DNA of 64,000 nucleotides from Tubiluchus corallicola (GCA_030141605.1 JAQGDQ010000004.1:124001-188000), one strand, 5' to 3'; counted from the first letter of the stretch, positions 49,679 through 63,416 are shown. Program-made: numbers and translations. Notes: a model not told the origin generated them from the sequence alone.

Positions 49679-51203
49679 CTATGTTCCAAGAAGCCATAGA
49701 CACAAACAGGCTATTCCTGTGACAATGCTGCAATGAACAGAAGAGGCAGCAAGCTGAAAAAACACAAAATTTTAAGTCTTATTATTTTTTTGTTATATCG
49801 GCAGAATTTGTTTGATTGTATCAGCACAAGACATTGTAATTATACCAAATTAGTATTATTACTCACCTACATAACAAATGTCATCTTATCTATCACTGTT
49901 GCATTGTTTTTATAATAGGAAAGTGCAGGCCAGCTATAATGCTAATTCATAAAATACTATAGTACGAATTATAAAAACTTGGTTATAAAATTTTTTGCTT
50001 GTTTTCACATAGATATTATGCTGTGTAATCTGTTACAGATAAACAGATGCCTGTAACTTCAAAAACGCTGTTTTAATAGCAAGACAGAGAGACAGTTATA
50101 AAGATTTTTAATTTATATTTTAATTTGCTTTTTATAATGTGGCATTATACAGTACTTACAGTCACATAGTAATTGCATAGATCCCCACTACAGCATTCCA
50201 TACATTCCCAGTTACCCCACCAGTTGCGCTGACAGTTGGGTAGTGTTCTCTTTAATTCATTATCACATACAGCAGTTGTGGCACAACCTTTACTAATGTA
50301 ATATTGTCTTTCCGTATAGCTTAACCACTCTGGTACCACTGAAATGAAGTGTTAAACATTAAAATGAAAATACATTAAAGTTGAGGTCTATGGCTTTTAT
50401 GGTGTTTTTTTTAAATTTTATAGGCAAAAGAACTAGAAATTTAGAATGGTTCAAAGAAAAAAATTACAGGACCATAAGATGCAAATCTATCGATTTCAAC
50501 ACTATTAGTTAAGTAATTTTTTGTTAATTATAAGCCAGAAAGTGAGTTTAAGAACTAGCCAGTGGTGTTATGCTACGGGAACAGCATTACCTGGTGAGTG
50601 ACTAGATGACTTACAGTCTTTCCTCACCCTATTTCCTTGTATAAAGAAAGTTTTTTGTAAAATGGAATTTGTACACATTATTGGAGAAAATAAACGTCTA
50701 TGCCTATATCTATGTCACTTAAAATGTTTCATTTTTGTTTGTGTCTTTCTAGTACATTCTTGGATTTAATTAGCATAAACTTACATCCCCAGCTGACGTA
50801 ACTGATGCACTTCTGTTCATCTGGATCACATGTTCGCACAGTTTTAATGCACTTGTCAAAGTTATTACTCTGCCGATTACAAGTGAAGCATTCCAGTGCG
50901 GAAACTGTCAAAAAAGTACTCGTTAGTTTTATTAATTAAATCACTACAGCAAACCATTTAACCCTACAAGCTCAGTTCAATACTCAGCAGCATGGCAAAT
51001 CTCATCATTATTACAAGCTTGAAAAAATACAAATATGCTGATTTTTACAATGAAGACAAATCTGTTACAACATGCTAGCCAAAAAGCTTGTCAAATGTTA
51101 TATAAATTACGTTAGCCAAGCTTACGTATACTATCATACCTGCATGTAATAAAACACAGACAAGAACAGCAGGATAAACTAACATGATTACAACGTCCAC
51201 CAT
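49679..51203 (-). CDS. Ly6/uPAR-type GPI-anchored three-finger protein
   Basis: Four exons on the minus strand, 51203-51140, 50904-50785, 50338-50160 and 49753-49679, join in frame to give 145 residues; all introns are GT..AG. Residues 1-21 are a hydrophobic signal peptide (MVDVVIMLVYPAVLVCVLL). LECFTC near residue 25 opens the Ly6 fold and CCSGDLCN near residue 110 is the family's closing CC..D.CN motif; about ten Cys lie between signal and tail. The last exon encodes a hydrophobic tail (SIVTGIACLCLWLLGT) typical of a GPI-attachment signal. The product should sit on the outer cell surface. Ly6 proteins include receptor modulators and adhesion factors; no partner can be inferred. The start is the first in-frame ATG before the signal peptide. 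Confidence 0.87.
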
Positions 51204-51204
51204 T

Positions 51205-52964
51205 TTGAATAATACATGTGCCGTGGTGTATGTATCTTCAATAAATTCGGTTAATCTTGCTTTAACATTAGCAACAGGTGTGATTGGTAATCAACGAAGC
51301 ATAAATGTTGAGGCATGACGTCATACAGCCGCCAGCTGCCGAAACGGAATATCTACGTACATAATTATAGTAACTTTGCATTGTGCAATGGAATTTAGGA
51401 ACTTACAGCCAAAACTTATGAATATTATATTATACAAAAATATAGTACATGACTAGCCAGCCACAAACACCTACTGATTTTACACCAGTATAAGCGTAAC
51501 AGTATTTTCAGTAAAGCTGAAACTTGCTAGCAAGAAAAATGTGTGCGCCATAATTTTACAGTAAATGAAATTTAATTAGGCCTCCGGTAAGTCCAATCTG
51601 TTTGGTTCTTGACCTCAGAAGCTTCTTGCGCGTACCTGTACTTTCTGTTAGCTCAACTTTTCTCATATATTATAGGCCTATACGTAACAGGTACAGACGA
51701 TGAGAAATACACCTATATACCAGCTACTACAAAATTTAAAAGCGACTCTGATTTTCTGAAGTTTATTAATTAAGTCAACAATAATTATTTCTTTTCAAAT
51801 TTTGTTTTTCAATTAAGAAGAATTTTGCTCGATTCCATACGTCCAAAATCAAGAGTAAGATGCTGTGTGCATGATTGTTGTAAGAGCAAATATAGTAAAA
51901 ATTGAATTTATACTATACTAAATTATTCATTATTTTCAGTGCCTTTATTCGGCACAATTTTTTAAATGTTTATTTATTTGTGCAAAACAAAAAATCAGAT
52001 ATGTCGTCCCCTCGCGTCTCAGCAAACTCTCTTAGGTTATAAGCCAATGTAAATTTAGCCGAAGTGCTTGTTTAGTCTGATAGGCCACGCTTGTTTTGTT
52101 GCAGATGCTCATAACTACACATAATGAGATCATTGATTATAGGGTGTTCCAGAAGAAAGTGTAGTACAAGTACGTTGATACCCTGAAATTTGCTGATCAA
52201 AGGACAATATCTTAATAAGAACTTTTACTAAAATAACTGTTGGAAGTGTTTGCTGTTACAGACGCAAACGATAGCGATGCTGAATGTTATAAAAAACACG
52301 TTCAAGTTCATGAGATTGAATGCTTTGAATAATACTTGTTAGTGTGCCCAAAATCAACTTCGACTTTTGCATTGACATTATAATGAAGTAAAAACAATAA
52401 TTATTACACACGCATATTCAAATTTTCCTATCATATTAGTTATAATTTGGTTTTTGTTCAAACGGAACATTCAAGTATAATGCATATCAGCTTCGACTGT
52501 ATTGTTTAAACTCGCAATGTTATTTCTGCGTTAATTAATAACTCAAGATTTAGCAAGAAGAAAAAACGCAAAGATCTCCAAATAAAAAAATGGAATGTTG
52601 TGCCAGCATGGGGTTAAACTTAATAGTAAGTACGCCTTTAATCTTTAGATGCACATAGGAACACATCAGAATACCCAAGGGGTATAGAAGAACAAAAAGA
52701 TTAGGACCTCCTGATGTGTATGAAGAATATTAAATATGAGAAATAGAAGTGTTACCCAATAACATGCTTGGCCGATTTAGAGTATGCCCTGATGAAAGTG
52801 CTAGACACATTTGTAGATGTAGTCTTATTCTTTCAAAATAGAAAAAATAATGGTGAACTTGAGACTTCGTCTCAACTGTCTATAACACAATTATGAGCAA
52901 TGTATTTTTGCAATACAAACAAACATCGTTATGGAAGTAGATTTTTCACTACAGTTACATGATA
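51205..52964. other. Intergenic DNA between the Ly6 gene and VPS11
   Basis: Both genes are on the minus strand, so this should hold the Ly6 promoter next to 51203. No TATA box, further exon or mobile element was recognised. Confidence 0.45.
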
Positions 52965-52970
52965 TTTATT
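52965..52970 (-). promoter_or_regulatory. Candidate VPS11 polyadenylation signal
   Basis: TTTATT on the plus strand reads AATAAA on the minus strand, about 275 nt after the VPS11 stop codon. Confidence 0.4.
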
Positions 52971-53245
52971 ACACATAAATCACATAATACATACATATTT
53001 GTTGTATAATATTAAAAAGTTCTACATTCAATTGAAAACACAATTCATTACATCTTCAGGATCACGTAATAATAGCATTATTTTACACATCATTTGTTAT
53101 TTTTCAGCATTGTTCAATATATCACAGGTAAATTTAGAAAAATCACAATTTTGCTAAAATAAAAATACTGACATATTGGTAGCAACTGAAATAAACAGCA
53201 GCCCTACTTCACATGCTGTGAGAAAATTGCTCCTGAAGTTATTTC

Positions 53246-56200
53246 TCAATGTGGTTTTGACTTGTCTGCCAGCAGAGTCACCTAGAACACAGAATAAACC
53301 ATGAATTATTTGTTGTCAAACTCATTTAATTAAAACAATTGCTTAAATTAAAAACTAGTGCTGATGATTTGCAGAAACGTTTTCTTTTTTTATATCAACA
53401 TTAAAATACCGTCAATTAGCTACTGAGATTTGAGTTAGGTGGTACAAAATCATGGATCATGAATCATGGATGTAACATGTGTAAACTACTAAAACTGTTG
53501 CAAGCTACCATTCATTTAATATTTTTTGGTTTTAGGAAATTTGAATGATTGACAATTGTTACCTCGTTTGACAAGTGTTACCATTCTTAAAACAGTAAAA
53601 GAAAAGTTCTACGCTTGTTTGTGTGATTTAAATTCTATCAAAAAAAAACAAACTTGACTTACTTTATTAAACACTCCCTTGCCAAAGTAATTTGCAACCA
53701 CAGAAAACCCATCCTCAGCATCTTTAAGCTAGAACAAATAAAACATATTGTATAACACGACATTAGATAGAATAAGTATATGATGCCACAGAAAATGCTC
53801 TAGAAGCAGCACTTTTCACAGAGAAGCAGCACTCTACACAATAGTTAAGTTGACAGCTAATTAATTAAAAAAGAATGAAGTGTTGAAAAGTTGAGCCAAA
53901 CAAGATTTCAGCCTCTGTCATATAAGCTATCAGTCCAACATAGCAGAACAGGTCTGAGATCTCAACTTAGCAGATGACATACAACCTTGTGATTACAGGA
54001 CGCATGCTCTATCTTTTAAACCAATAGTCCAACATTGTAAAGCAGGTCTGAAATCTCACCTTAGTAGATGCAAAATATATACAGAATGTCAAGCAAAAAA
54101 ATCATTTCAGATATTATTTAAAAAGTATTTAATCATCAGAGAACCTCTAAACGGTGTTACTAACCTCGGAATGAAAATGTTCATGTAAATCTCGACTTTG
54201 CTCTTGTTCTTTAATCATGTCCATTATTTTTCTAAAACAAGATAGATTACTGTCACTAAATAGAAATATTAACCAATGATTCAATTAAAGGAAATTTATT
54301 TAGATGAGTGAATATAAGAGACATATAAGTGTATGGTATTGCTATCTAATATTTCTATACCTGTTTTCAGGCATGCAGACAGGACATTCTTTATCGTTTT
54401 CTGAGTAACTCTCAAAACAGCTGAAACAAAAACAATGATCTCTAATTAACACAAAGGAAATACTAAACATTAAAAGACAATGCAATTGCTTAGCTATTGA
54501 ACATTATACAGAAATGGGCACTGCCAACAATAAGAATGGATCTTAGCAATGATTCAGAGTTATGATTCAGTGTAACAGATTAATTTCAAAAGTTCAAAAT
54601 GGCATCAATAAACTTAACAACAAAATCAGAGTAAACACAGCTTTACCACTTATAAGTGGCCAAAATGCTAGTAAAAAGCTCAAAATTTATGCTGATTGAT
54701 ATATTCTTCAATTTAATTTAAAGGCAGCTGAAACTGACTAAGAAATTTAATTGCAAACAATGAGCCCTGTTATCTAAAAATTAATCAAACTATGTTTGAT
54801 ATTACGTCATGGCAAATGTTTGATTCAATTAGCTTACCAAAATATTTGATAGTAGCACGGGTTGAAAAAATGCTTAGCTAAATTTCAAAAAGCAGTATAA
54901 GCTATTAAAATAGGGGTATTCTGTTTGATGCCAGTCAGTTTGGAGAGTCGTCAGCTCAGTTAATTCGAAAATTACTCTAACAACACTCCACTTTTGTGGA
55001 AATGGAATGTGAGAGCTAAGCAGATCATGTTAAATAACTCAATAATGCCAAAGTGTGTGAGTATGCATACCTTTGATGATATGAATGATGACAAAGAAAG
55101 TGCACAGAAGGAAGCTCAAGTGGGTGGTTGCAAACACTGCATTTAGAAACCTGAAATATCTGGACATTTGTTTTAAGATTTTCTATTTGTTTTCTGGCTT
55201 TTTCCGTCTGCTCTTTGTAGTATTGGATTAATCGTTCGTCTTCAGCAATGGCCTCGTTTTCTTTCTGCAACCTTTTGACAATGTAATCCTGAAAGCATTT
55301 AAATATATCAGTGGCTTCTTGATAAAATACCACATGTATATACTCAGAATACCTTTGCACACAAATTTCAAAACTTCACACATGCAGGTTTGAAACATAA
55401 TTAACTGAAAAATCCTTTTGCAGCCATATTGTCTAATGCACTTCCATTTGCAGAATTATATTAACTTTGGAAAAAGCAAATAATCCTGATGTGTTGTACT
55501 AGCAAATACCACTGTTTGAAGATTTGTGTTTTATTAGCATGGTAATCAAACAATTTGTAGAATCGAACCCATAACACCGCATACACAAAGCAAATATGCT
55601 ACCCAACTGTGATATTCGGCTTGCAAGTTAACACATTAATCATTCGTTCAGGCATCTCAACTATGCCTTAATTTGACAAGTACATTTTTTTACTAATTAC
55701 CGCCGTCAATTTATTTATTAATTTTGAAAATCACTCATCCGACCACTATGCTATTCAACAGTTCATAATTGTGAACAGCACTGTTCTTCCACTGAACAAG
55801 CTATGCTATATATAGCAACACAGGTATTTAGTGCATTGTACAATAACATTACTGAGAAACCAATACAGCAATCGGTCTGTGACAAACTTAATGCACAAAG
55901 CACAAAATAATACCTTAATAACAGCAAGCGTAGCAGTGGAGTTTTGAGCAAGGGTTTCTACAACCATTAATGGGGGAAGGAGATTTTTCCTATCAATATG
56001 TGTAAGAACTTCCTTCAGGTATTCATGGCAGTCCTCAAATTTGGCAAAGAACCATAAGGCTTGAATCCATAAACTTGAATCATGACACCTAACAGATTTA
56101 AATAAATGATTAACAAATTAAGTTTAGTAGAAAATGAGGCATTGTATATTGCAGCACAATATTCACATTAGCTGAAAAAATACTGTTTTATCAAGACTGA

Positions 56201-59200
56201 TGAACAATAAAAATGAATAATGCAAGTTGATATTAAAATATACGAAATTAAACTAAAACTGAATATTTACCCAAATTTCTTGCATGTATCAATAATGGAT
56301 TTATACTCTGTATTTTCCATGTGATAGCTAAGAATTTGCTGGTATCTGTTATAAACAGAGATTACTATTAAATCATTCATAATGCACACAGCAAAGCAAA
56401 GCAAACAAATAAGCACATCAACATCATTTTACTTACAACTTAGAACAAATTTTCTTGATTTTTTATAGACAACAGTTGTAGAGCAAAATAAACATTTCTA
56501 CATACATGCCATCTGCTGAACAGAAAATAAAATTATTCATATTACATGACTTGAATTTATTCTTCAATTTATGTCATTATTTAGACATTAGGTAAAGTAG
56601 TATTAATGGCACCACTTTTTTCATTTAAATAATTTTTTATTGAATTTGTGCTCATGCTTTCTTGCTTCAATGGTAAACAACCAAACAGCCAACTAAATTA
56701 GAAAGTTTCATCAAAGTTTTGTTGCATAACTTTTTCCAAAATGCATTGCTTTAAACCAAGGTTCTAGTTTACACTTAAGAACATAGAATAATACCAAATT
56801 GTACTCACAGTGCAGCTTTCTCATACAAGTAAAGGATTCCAGACCTGAAGTTGTTCATCTGGCACAAAACTAAGGCTTGGTCAATGTCATAACCAGCCTG
56901 AAAGAAAAAAACATGTAAGCTCTCATATAGATCACTAAACTGACTTAAAGTTTTAAATACTGATAGCTACTTTTACAAGACTATAACTTTTTTAAGAGTA
57001 AGCCATGGCAGTTAATGTTATATTCAAGTAAGTATACTCAAGTAATAACTAGCGAAATAACAATTTATTGTGTAAATTTTTTGCAACAGGTACGAATTTA
57101 ATTAGTGGATTATAAATAACTATACTATCAGTTGAGTGGTCACTACAGCTATTGGCAATGCTATTAGGTGTAGATATTATTAGTAATAGCAACACGGTAG
57201 ATTTTTAAAGTAGCACAAATAGTGCAAAGTCATATATTTATGAGTAAAACCCCAAATGACTGCAGTATGCCTAACTGCAAAATAAGGTGTATCGTTCAAC
57301 GCGGACTATTACACAACAATACCTTTTAATCTACAAAGCTATGCTGGTGCAACAAAAATAATTCATTTCAGTCATTGATGTCATCATGTTTGATGAAGCA
57401 AGAAATCATTTAGATAAATGTTCATTTTATGGTGATGAAGAACTGAAAAACAGCTAAAAATAGGTACAGAAGTTTATAGCTGGTGCTAGTAATAACTATC
57501 TGCTCAAAATATCAGCTTTGCTATAGCAATTTAAAAATTTGCAAGCTCAAAGTTCCTGTTCACAAAAGCTTTATTCGGAGACATTTATTCTTCAAGTTCA
57601 CTGATATAACTGGTTAATTCTTGCGCTTTAAACATTTTGCGCTTTAAAAACCAAACTTTAATTTTATACACTTTAACTTGTCTGTTTGAGATGACTACAG
57701 AAAGGTTGCATTTGGGTAAATATACTTCATTAATGATAATTGCATTAGAGTCACAATATTTCATGGATAATTACACGAATTTAATACCTCTGTTTTGATC
57801 GAAAGTCATAAAGAGCCTGGAAAAGGTTTGTGTACATCCAGCACAGACATATCTATTGCCCAAATGTAAAATATCTGAGAACATTATTTATTGTGAGATC
57901 AAGGCATGGCAGCAGTTTAGTACTAGAACGTACTTGAGAATAAATAAGCTGTATAAAACTTTATAATAAATTAACAGCAACAGTTGGCCACCACTTACCT
58001 CCGGTTTTTGTAGCAAATCTAATGTAGTCATTTCCTTCAATTTCTGTTGCTCAGGATTTGTTTCGTGAGTGACATCTTGCAGATATAACTCTAACAAGGT
58101 GTTATACAGAAGACTAGAACTCTTTGTTGGCACCTATAAAACAAAAACAAATCTTGCAAGTTTTAATGCTTTTAAGCCACCTTTATTTTCCAATGGTAGT
58201 AATTCTTGAGTAGCAAAATAATAACTTTCTGGCCATATTTATACAGGCAAGATTTAGATGAACTTTAAAAAAATAATGCTCTTGGGAAAATTCCAAATAT
58301 TAAATTGAATGAAGCAGAAATTGTGAAGCAATAGTAAGAGTTCCAGGTCTAAATCTAGCACAGTGAATTTTTTCTCTACCAATTCCAGTATTATCCTATA
58401 TTCAAAATTATTTAACAAATTGAAAATATTGGAACTGTGCATAAAACTCTAGTTATTCAAAATACCTCATGGATCATGTGTTTCAAGAATTCGCGCAATT
58501 TGGCTGAATTATTAACAAAGATATGGATAAACTCATCAGGATTTGCTTTTTGCACTACTGTAATTGAAAAATCATCACCTGTAATGCAAAGTTACTTGTT
58601 AGCTTGCTCTGAGCAACGTACCTATGTAATAACCTTATCATATTCTCTTAAAATAGATTATTTACAGTAACTCAAGCAGTCATGGAGCTATGTTACGAAA
58701 CTTGGTAGTATACACCTCATGGCATGCAGCAGTTTCTACTTCATTAAAAACCCTTACAGGAAAGTAATAATAGCAAAAAACAAACGAGCTATATGATGTT
58801 TAGTTGTCAATCATTCAACCAATCAGCTTTTCAACAAAATTTCACTTAACAAATGCTAAGCATTATTCTATAGTTAAAAGTAAATTAAGAATTTTGAAAC
58901 AACAGCACAGAATAAAATTTAATGTGAATTTAAATTTTATTACAGATATGACAGTTCAGAATGGTTTAGCAAATAAAACGAAATGGTCTCTTTTAAATTA
59001 ATCTAATGACTTAGCAGTATAATGCCCAATTTTATCGACAAGTTAAAAAAAAAAATTAAGTAATCAAATAAACTGACTACAGCTAAACAATTGCTTTTAA
59101 CTGCAAAAAGTCAAACAACAATTAACCTAATTAGTTAAAAAAAGAAAATGTTGAGAAACTGTGGCGAAGACTTGCAACCAAAATCAATGAGATACAGACT

Positions 59201-62200
59201 CACAATCAGACATGTTTTGCTGAGTGATCACTAACTGCAAGATGTTGGGCTCATGCCTTACTGGCTAACAGTTATTAACATTTTTCTCCAACTAATTAAT
59301 AAATTAGGTTAAATTATTGTTTAAAATAAACTGCTAGGTTTATTAATTTTCACTTTTCATCACAAATCCAAGAAAACCATTAAAAGAACAGATTCATACT
59401 TTGCAATACAAACCTTCAAGTGTTTTTTCATCTACCAGTGGTTCTGTAACCAAAAAGTAGGAAAAAATTACCTCACCGTATTAAACAAAAGAAAAACAAA
59501 CAAAATTTTATTCATATTTCTACAGATTAATTTCCTTCTGTTTGCTTGAAACTACATAACTTTCCTACTAATAGCTAGCTACATTTGCTAACAGTTTCTC
59601 TTTTGTTAATGTTGAAGGCCCACATACAGGCAGTTAGCAGTCAAACACTGCATAGTGACAGCCTATAAACCGCAAACTGATGTCGCTTGATATAAACTGC
59701 TAGCATTTAGTAGTATGTACACAATTGGGAAGCAATAAAACATATAATAATTGTACTGTTTTACATTAGAGGGTGCGTTTTTTGAACAAAAAATACAATA
59801 TGTACTGTTTTAATGCTTAAATTAGGCAAAATAGTTTTAGATAAAATAAAAAATAGCTTTGAGTAAAGTAAAAAAATCATTGCTAAAATGAAATGTGCAT
59901 TGTTAAGTGAGAAAAAGGTGTCAAATGTTCAGCATCGTCAAAACGAAACGTCACTAAACAGGGAGTCATTAAGTGAGGACTTACTATATTACAGACTATA
60001 CGTCCTTTAATACATCAAAATTCGTCATTGATAAAAAAGCTTCTTTCTGTCATTTATAGAAAAAGTGAGTCCATATCAGATAGTTTTGAGAAAAACAGGA
60101 AAAATTTTCACTTGCATAGAAGAACCTGTTTAATGAATTACTTTAAAATTTTGAATAAACACACAATAAAAGCATATCGCTTTATTATTTTGTAAAAAAT
60201 GAAATAAATATTTAAAGCACTTTTAAATTACTGGACATACTATGTTGCACTAAAGTGGTACTGCAAACACGTTCTATACGTGCTTGCTGTTTTCAAAAAG
60301 CGGAACTTACTAGTTTCTTTGTGCACTCAAGTGAGACAGAGTTGACAATCAGCCCTTCAGATATGTATAAGCAGCGGAAACTATCATGACTATAGGATCA
60401 CGTATATTAAACTATTTGCAGGAAAAGGATAAACAGCCCACCTAATTGTCCACCTGTATGGCCCTGATTGCATAATTGCAACATGTGTGATGATTGGCTG
60501 AAACTGATGTTCCTGTGGACTTAATAGGTCTGATTTTTTTGCAAATCTTTTTTTGGACATCCTAGGAATCTTAATTTGTCAACACCTCACTTAATAAGCC
60601 TCAGATCATCAAACTGTTTGGTGGTAACATGCAGTATTTTACTAAAATGCTTGGATACCAATAGCTAGGTTTTTATAAAAAATGGATTTACTATGTTTTT
60701 TCTAGAAAATATGAGAAAAGTACTTTTGTGATGAACTCTACCAAAATAGCATAATAAAAGTGTAGACCGCTACAAAAATACTCACTGTTTGATGGCTTAT
60801 AATCTGTACATAGTCGTTTGAGAACTTCTGTTGTTCGGTCTGGAGTTTCTGTCACAAGGATTTTCCCATGGGATTTCATTATAGCTTCTGCCTATAATAA
60901 TAATAAGTACTCAAACATGTTGTATTAATCAGACATTATTGTCTTCAAAATTTAACATGATTTGATTTCAAAATGAGCAGCTTGTTCCAGTTAAGTGCAT
61001 GATGAAAACAGTACACTTTAGCGTTGATGTAGACATCTAACAAATCAGAATTACCTCAGAAAATTCTAGTTTTGAAATGTACTCTAAAGCTTCAGTATAA
61101 TCTTTTATATCCTCAAGCTGAATTTTTAAGTACCAGTCATGCTGTTCAAACTTTTCAGCTAGGTACAATGCATGGCTGTGATAACCAGCCTGACGACAAA
61201 CTTTGATAGCAGTTTCCACGTCAAAATCCACTTCTTCTTTGCTTTTAGTCTACAAAAGAGATGCAAAAATGAGTTGCAAACGTGTGCTCATATTGTACAA
61301 CAAAAATAAATTAGTTTCACTTCACCTTTCATGTTTTTCTTTTCAAATGTAGTATCACTTCACTTTCAATCTTTCACATAGAAAATACATGAAATAATAG
61401 CTTATGTGCCCTCAATTAATTTTAATAACAGAAAAGGAACCTGGCAAAAAACTGCTTCATTTATGATACAAAAGATACATGTACAAAGCAATCCTTTGAT
61501 TGTGATATGAAACAAAATCATCTTACAAGAAACTCACCATTATAAATTCGTCCAGTTTGGTATTGTCTTTTAGCTTTGTGTAACAGTTTAGCAATAAAGT
61601 TGTATGATCTTCGGTTGCTAGTCCTTTCGTATGAAGTGCTTGAAGATAAGCTGTTAAGTTATGAATCCTCTGAGCATCTAGGAACTAAAATATAGAAACC
61701 ACAAACCCATTGTTGTTCTACAACGATTTCAAATGAAGAACAATGATTTAGATGAATGTGTTTAAACAGGTTTAACAAAAATTAATGAATACATTACTTT
61801 AATAACAAGGCATTGATGGCGAAAATAAAACAAAACGGTTTTGTCATAAACAGTACGAGAAGAAACATTTATTAGAAGAAACATTTACAGAAACGTTAAT
61901 TACCAGTTACTCTAGCCACACACAATAAACATTCAATAAATGCAACTAATACATAAGCAAACAATTTAGAAAATTAATAAAATTATTACCCCACTGATGA
62001 ACTTAGATGAACAAGCTGATTATGCAAAACATTAATGAAATGTACAAAAATGTTTTAAAATTCTTAAGTAGGAGAATGGTGAAAAATTACCTTCCTAATG
62101 ACATAAGAAGGTTCCAATACACCAATTGTCTTTATGTATTGTGTGATGGCACCTTCATGGTCACCTTTACTGTAAATGAAACAATTTAACACAAGAAAAT

Positions 62201-63416
62201 TATAACAAATTTTCATATAGTTTTAAATTCTTTTAATATATTTTAACACCTAAAAACAACTTGTACTTAAAAGAACATCTGCAACAGCTGCATATTAACA
62301 TGATAGTAATAGTAAGTATTAAATTATACAGATAATCAAGATAGAACAACTCACTCACTCAAATACATGTATGTAATAAGTAAATTCATACCCATACAAG
62401 TGATCACCATATTGACGGAAAATATCTACTAAACCATGCTCATCATACTCCTGACTCTTAGCCAAACTGAAAAACACAATTATATATATGTAAGGTATTA
62501 GGTCTTAAAATACTAATTATTATAACATACGATCTAGCTTTTATAAGGATAGTTTTTAATGCGATATAAGCTCCTTTGATCATAGACAAGTAATCATACA
62601 CATTTTTTTAGATAAATCATAGCATACTGCAGTTCACGCAAACCATCACACAAGTACAATGTATTTATAGGTAATGCAATTTGTAGAATATGGCAATGTT
62701 AACTGTAAAAAGCCAAAAGGTAGAGAAGCATAGCACACTGTAAAGAAAGTTTTTAAATGATTAAATAAACATGTTGTGCAATTAAAAATAACTATTCAAA
62801 ACCAACAAAGTCATTAATTGAAATGCAACTGTGCCATTTCAATACACTGAGTGAAATGAAACAACTAGTATTCACTATAGTAGAATTAAAGAATGTGGAC
62901 AAAAGTGTTGAACATAATAAAAATTTATGTAGACAACAAATTACTTACATTTATGGCATTCAATATAAAAATTTTGGAGTTATTTATATTATAAAAAAAT
63001 TCCCTAGAAGTTATTGATGGCTTCGGTTATTTTATATTCACTCAGTCATGCACACATGACACAGCATACAGTTTTTTCTCTTTGTATCAAAATGTGCTGA
63101 CCCCTTTTAAAACTATGTTTTCATCTCACCATAGAGAAAACCAATAATTTATAACAAATAAAAATTTGTTATTGGCTGGCTAGTTCAAAATAGAATGCTG
63201 CTGATCAAAGAAAAAACTGGGTTTGTCACAATATCTCAATTTTTCTAATACAGGATAGTTATTATTAACCAGACCGCCTGAAATACGTGATAAAAAGTAA
63301 TAATTGCTGAAACTTCAAATTATAATGTAAACATACCTTATAGCTAATACGTAAAGATTCTTCTTGAAAAGCATGTCGAGTTTTGTCTGAGTGTCTTTCT
63401 CTTGCAGAAGAAATAG
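53246..63416 (-). CDS. VPS11: VPS11, HOPS/CORVET core subunit (C-terminal 581 residues)
   Basis: Seventeen exons join in frame: 63416-63337, 62466-62392, 62169-62091, 61684-61538, 61249-61055, 60891-60786, 59443-59414, 58578-58466, 58133-57999, 56897-56809, 56345-56271, 56088-55914, 55288-55071, 54420-54361, 54231-54165, 53728-53663, 53281-53246. Landmarks match animal VPS11: LQEKDTQTKLDMLFKKNL, QYGDHLYGKGDH, FLDAQRIHNLTAYLQ, LLLNCYTKLKD, FDVETAIKVCRQAGY, HALYLAE, WYLKIQLEDIK, ALVLCQM, NLLPPLMVVETLAQNSTATL, CSVCN, and ANYFGKGVFNK before the end. The helical repeat region is followed by a coiled coil and a RING-H2 finger. VPS11 is a scaffold of the HOPS and CORVET complexes that tether endosomes, lysosomes and autophagosomes. 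The N-terminal beta-propeller lies beyond the window. The C-terminus stops about 30 residues earlier than in vertebrates. Confidence 0.95.
53930..54075. repeat. Imperfect direct repeats around a tRNA-like block in a VPS11 intron
   Basis: A block AGTCCAACAT...GCA....CAGGTCTGA.ATCTCA.CTTAG.AGATG occurs twice (about 53933 and 54028). Between the copies the minus strand reads AAAGATAGAGCATGCGTCCTG, which resembles the D arm and anticodon region of a tRNA (Thr- or Tyr-like). The T-arm part is not preserved. This is probably a decayed tRNA-derived SINE with a duplicated body. Confidence 0.45.
54361..55288 (-). CDS. VPS11: VPS11 coiled-coil and RING-H2 exons
   Basis: Exon 55288-55071 encodes a heptad-like charged helix (KRLQKENEAIAEDERLIQYY onward) and the first RING half, CSVCNHPLELPSVHFLCHHSYH. 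Exon 54420-54361 supplies the rest, CFESYSENDKECPVC. The spliced metal ligands follow C-x2-C-x12-C-x-H-x2-H-x2-C-x10-C-x2-C, a complete C3H2C3 RING. The intron between them interrupts the finger after the second His. Confidence 0.93.
55553..55627 (-). mobile_element. tRNA-derived (Ala-like) SINE head in a VPS11 intron
   Basis: The minus strand reads ATCACAGTTGGGTAGCA (A box and D arm), then ATATTTGCTTTGTGTATGCG in the place of an alanine-tRNA anticodon arm, then ATGGGTTCGATTCTAC (B box and T arm). Order and spacing match a tRNA, but stem pairing is poor, so it is not a working tRNA gene. The most likely origin is a SINE with a tRNA-Ala promoter head. Confidence 0.6.
59414..59443 (-). CDS. VPS11: VPS11 30-nt microexon
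   Basis: The exon lies between GGTTACAG and GTTTGT. The preceding exon ends in phase 1 (A) and the following exon begins with two bases of a codon; the microexon supplies ten codons (PLVDEKTLE plus split codons) and keeps the frame. Skipping it also keeps the frame, so both forms could exist. It sits in a region that varies in length between VPS11 proteins. Confidence 0.7.
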
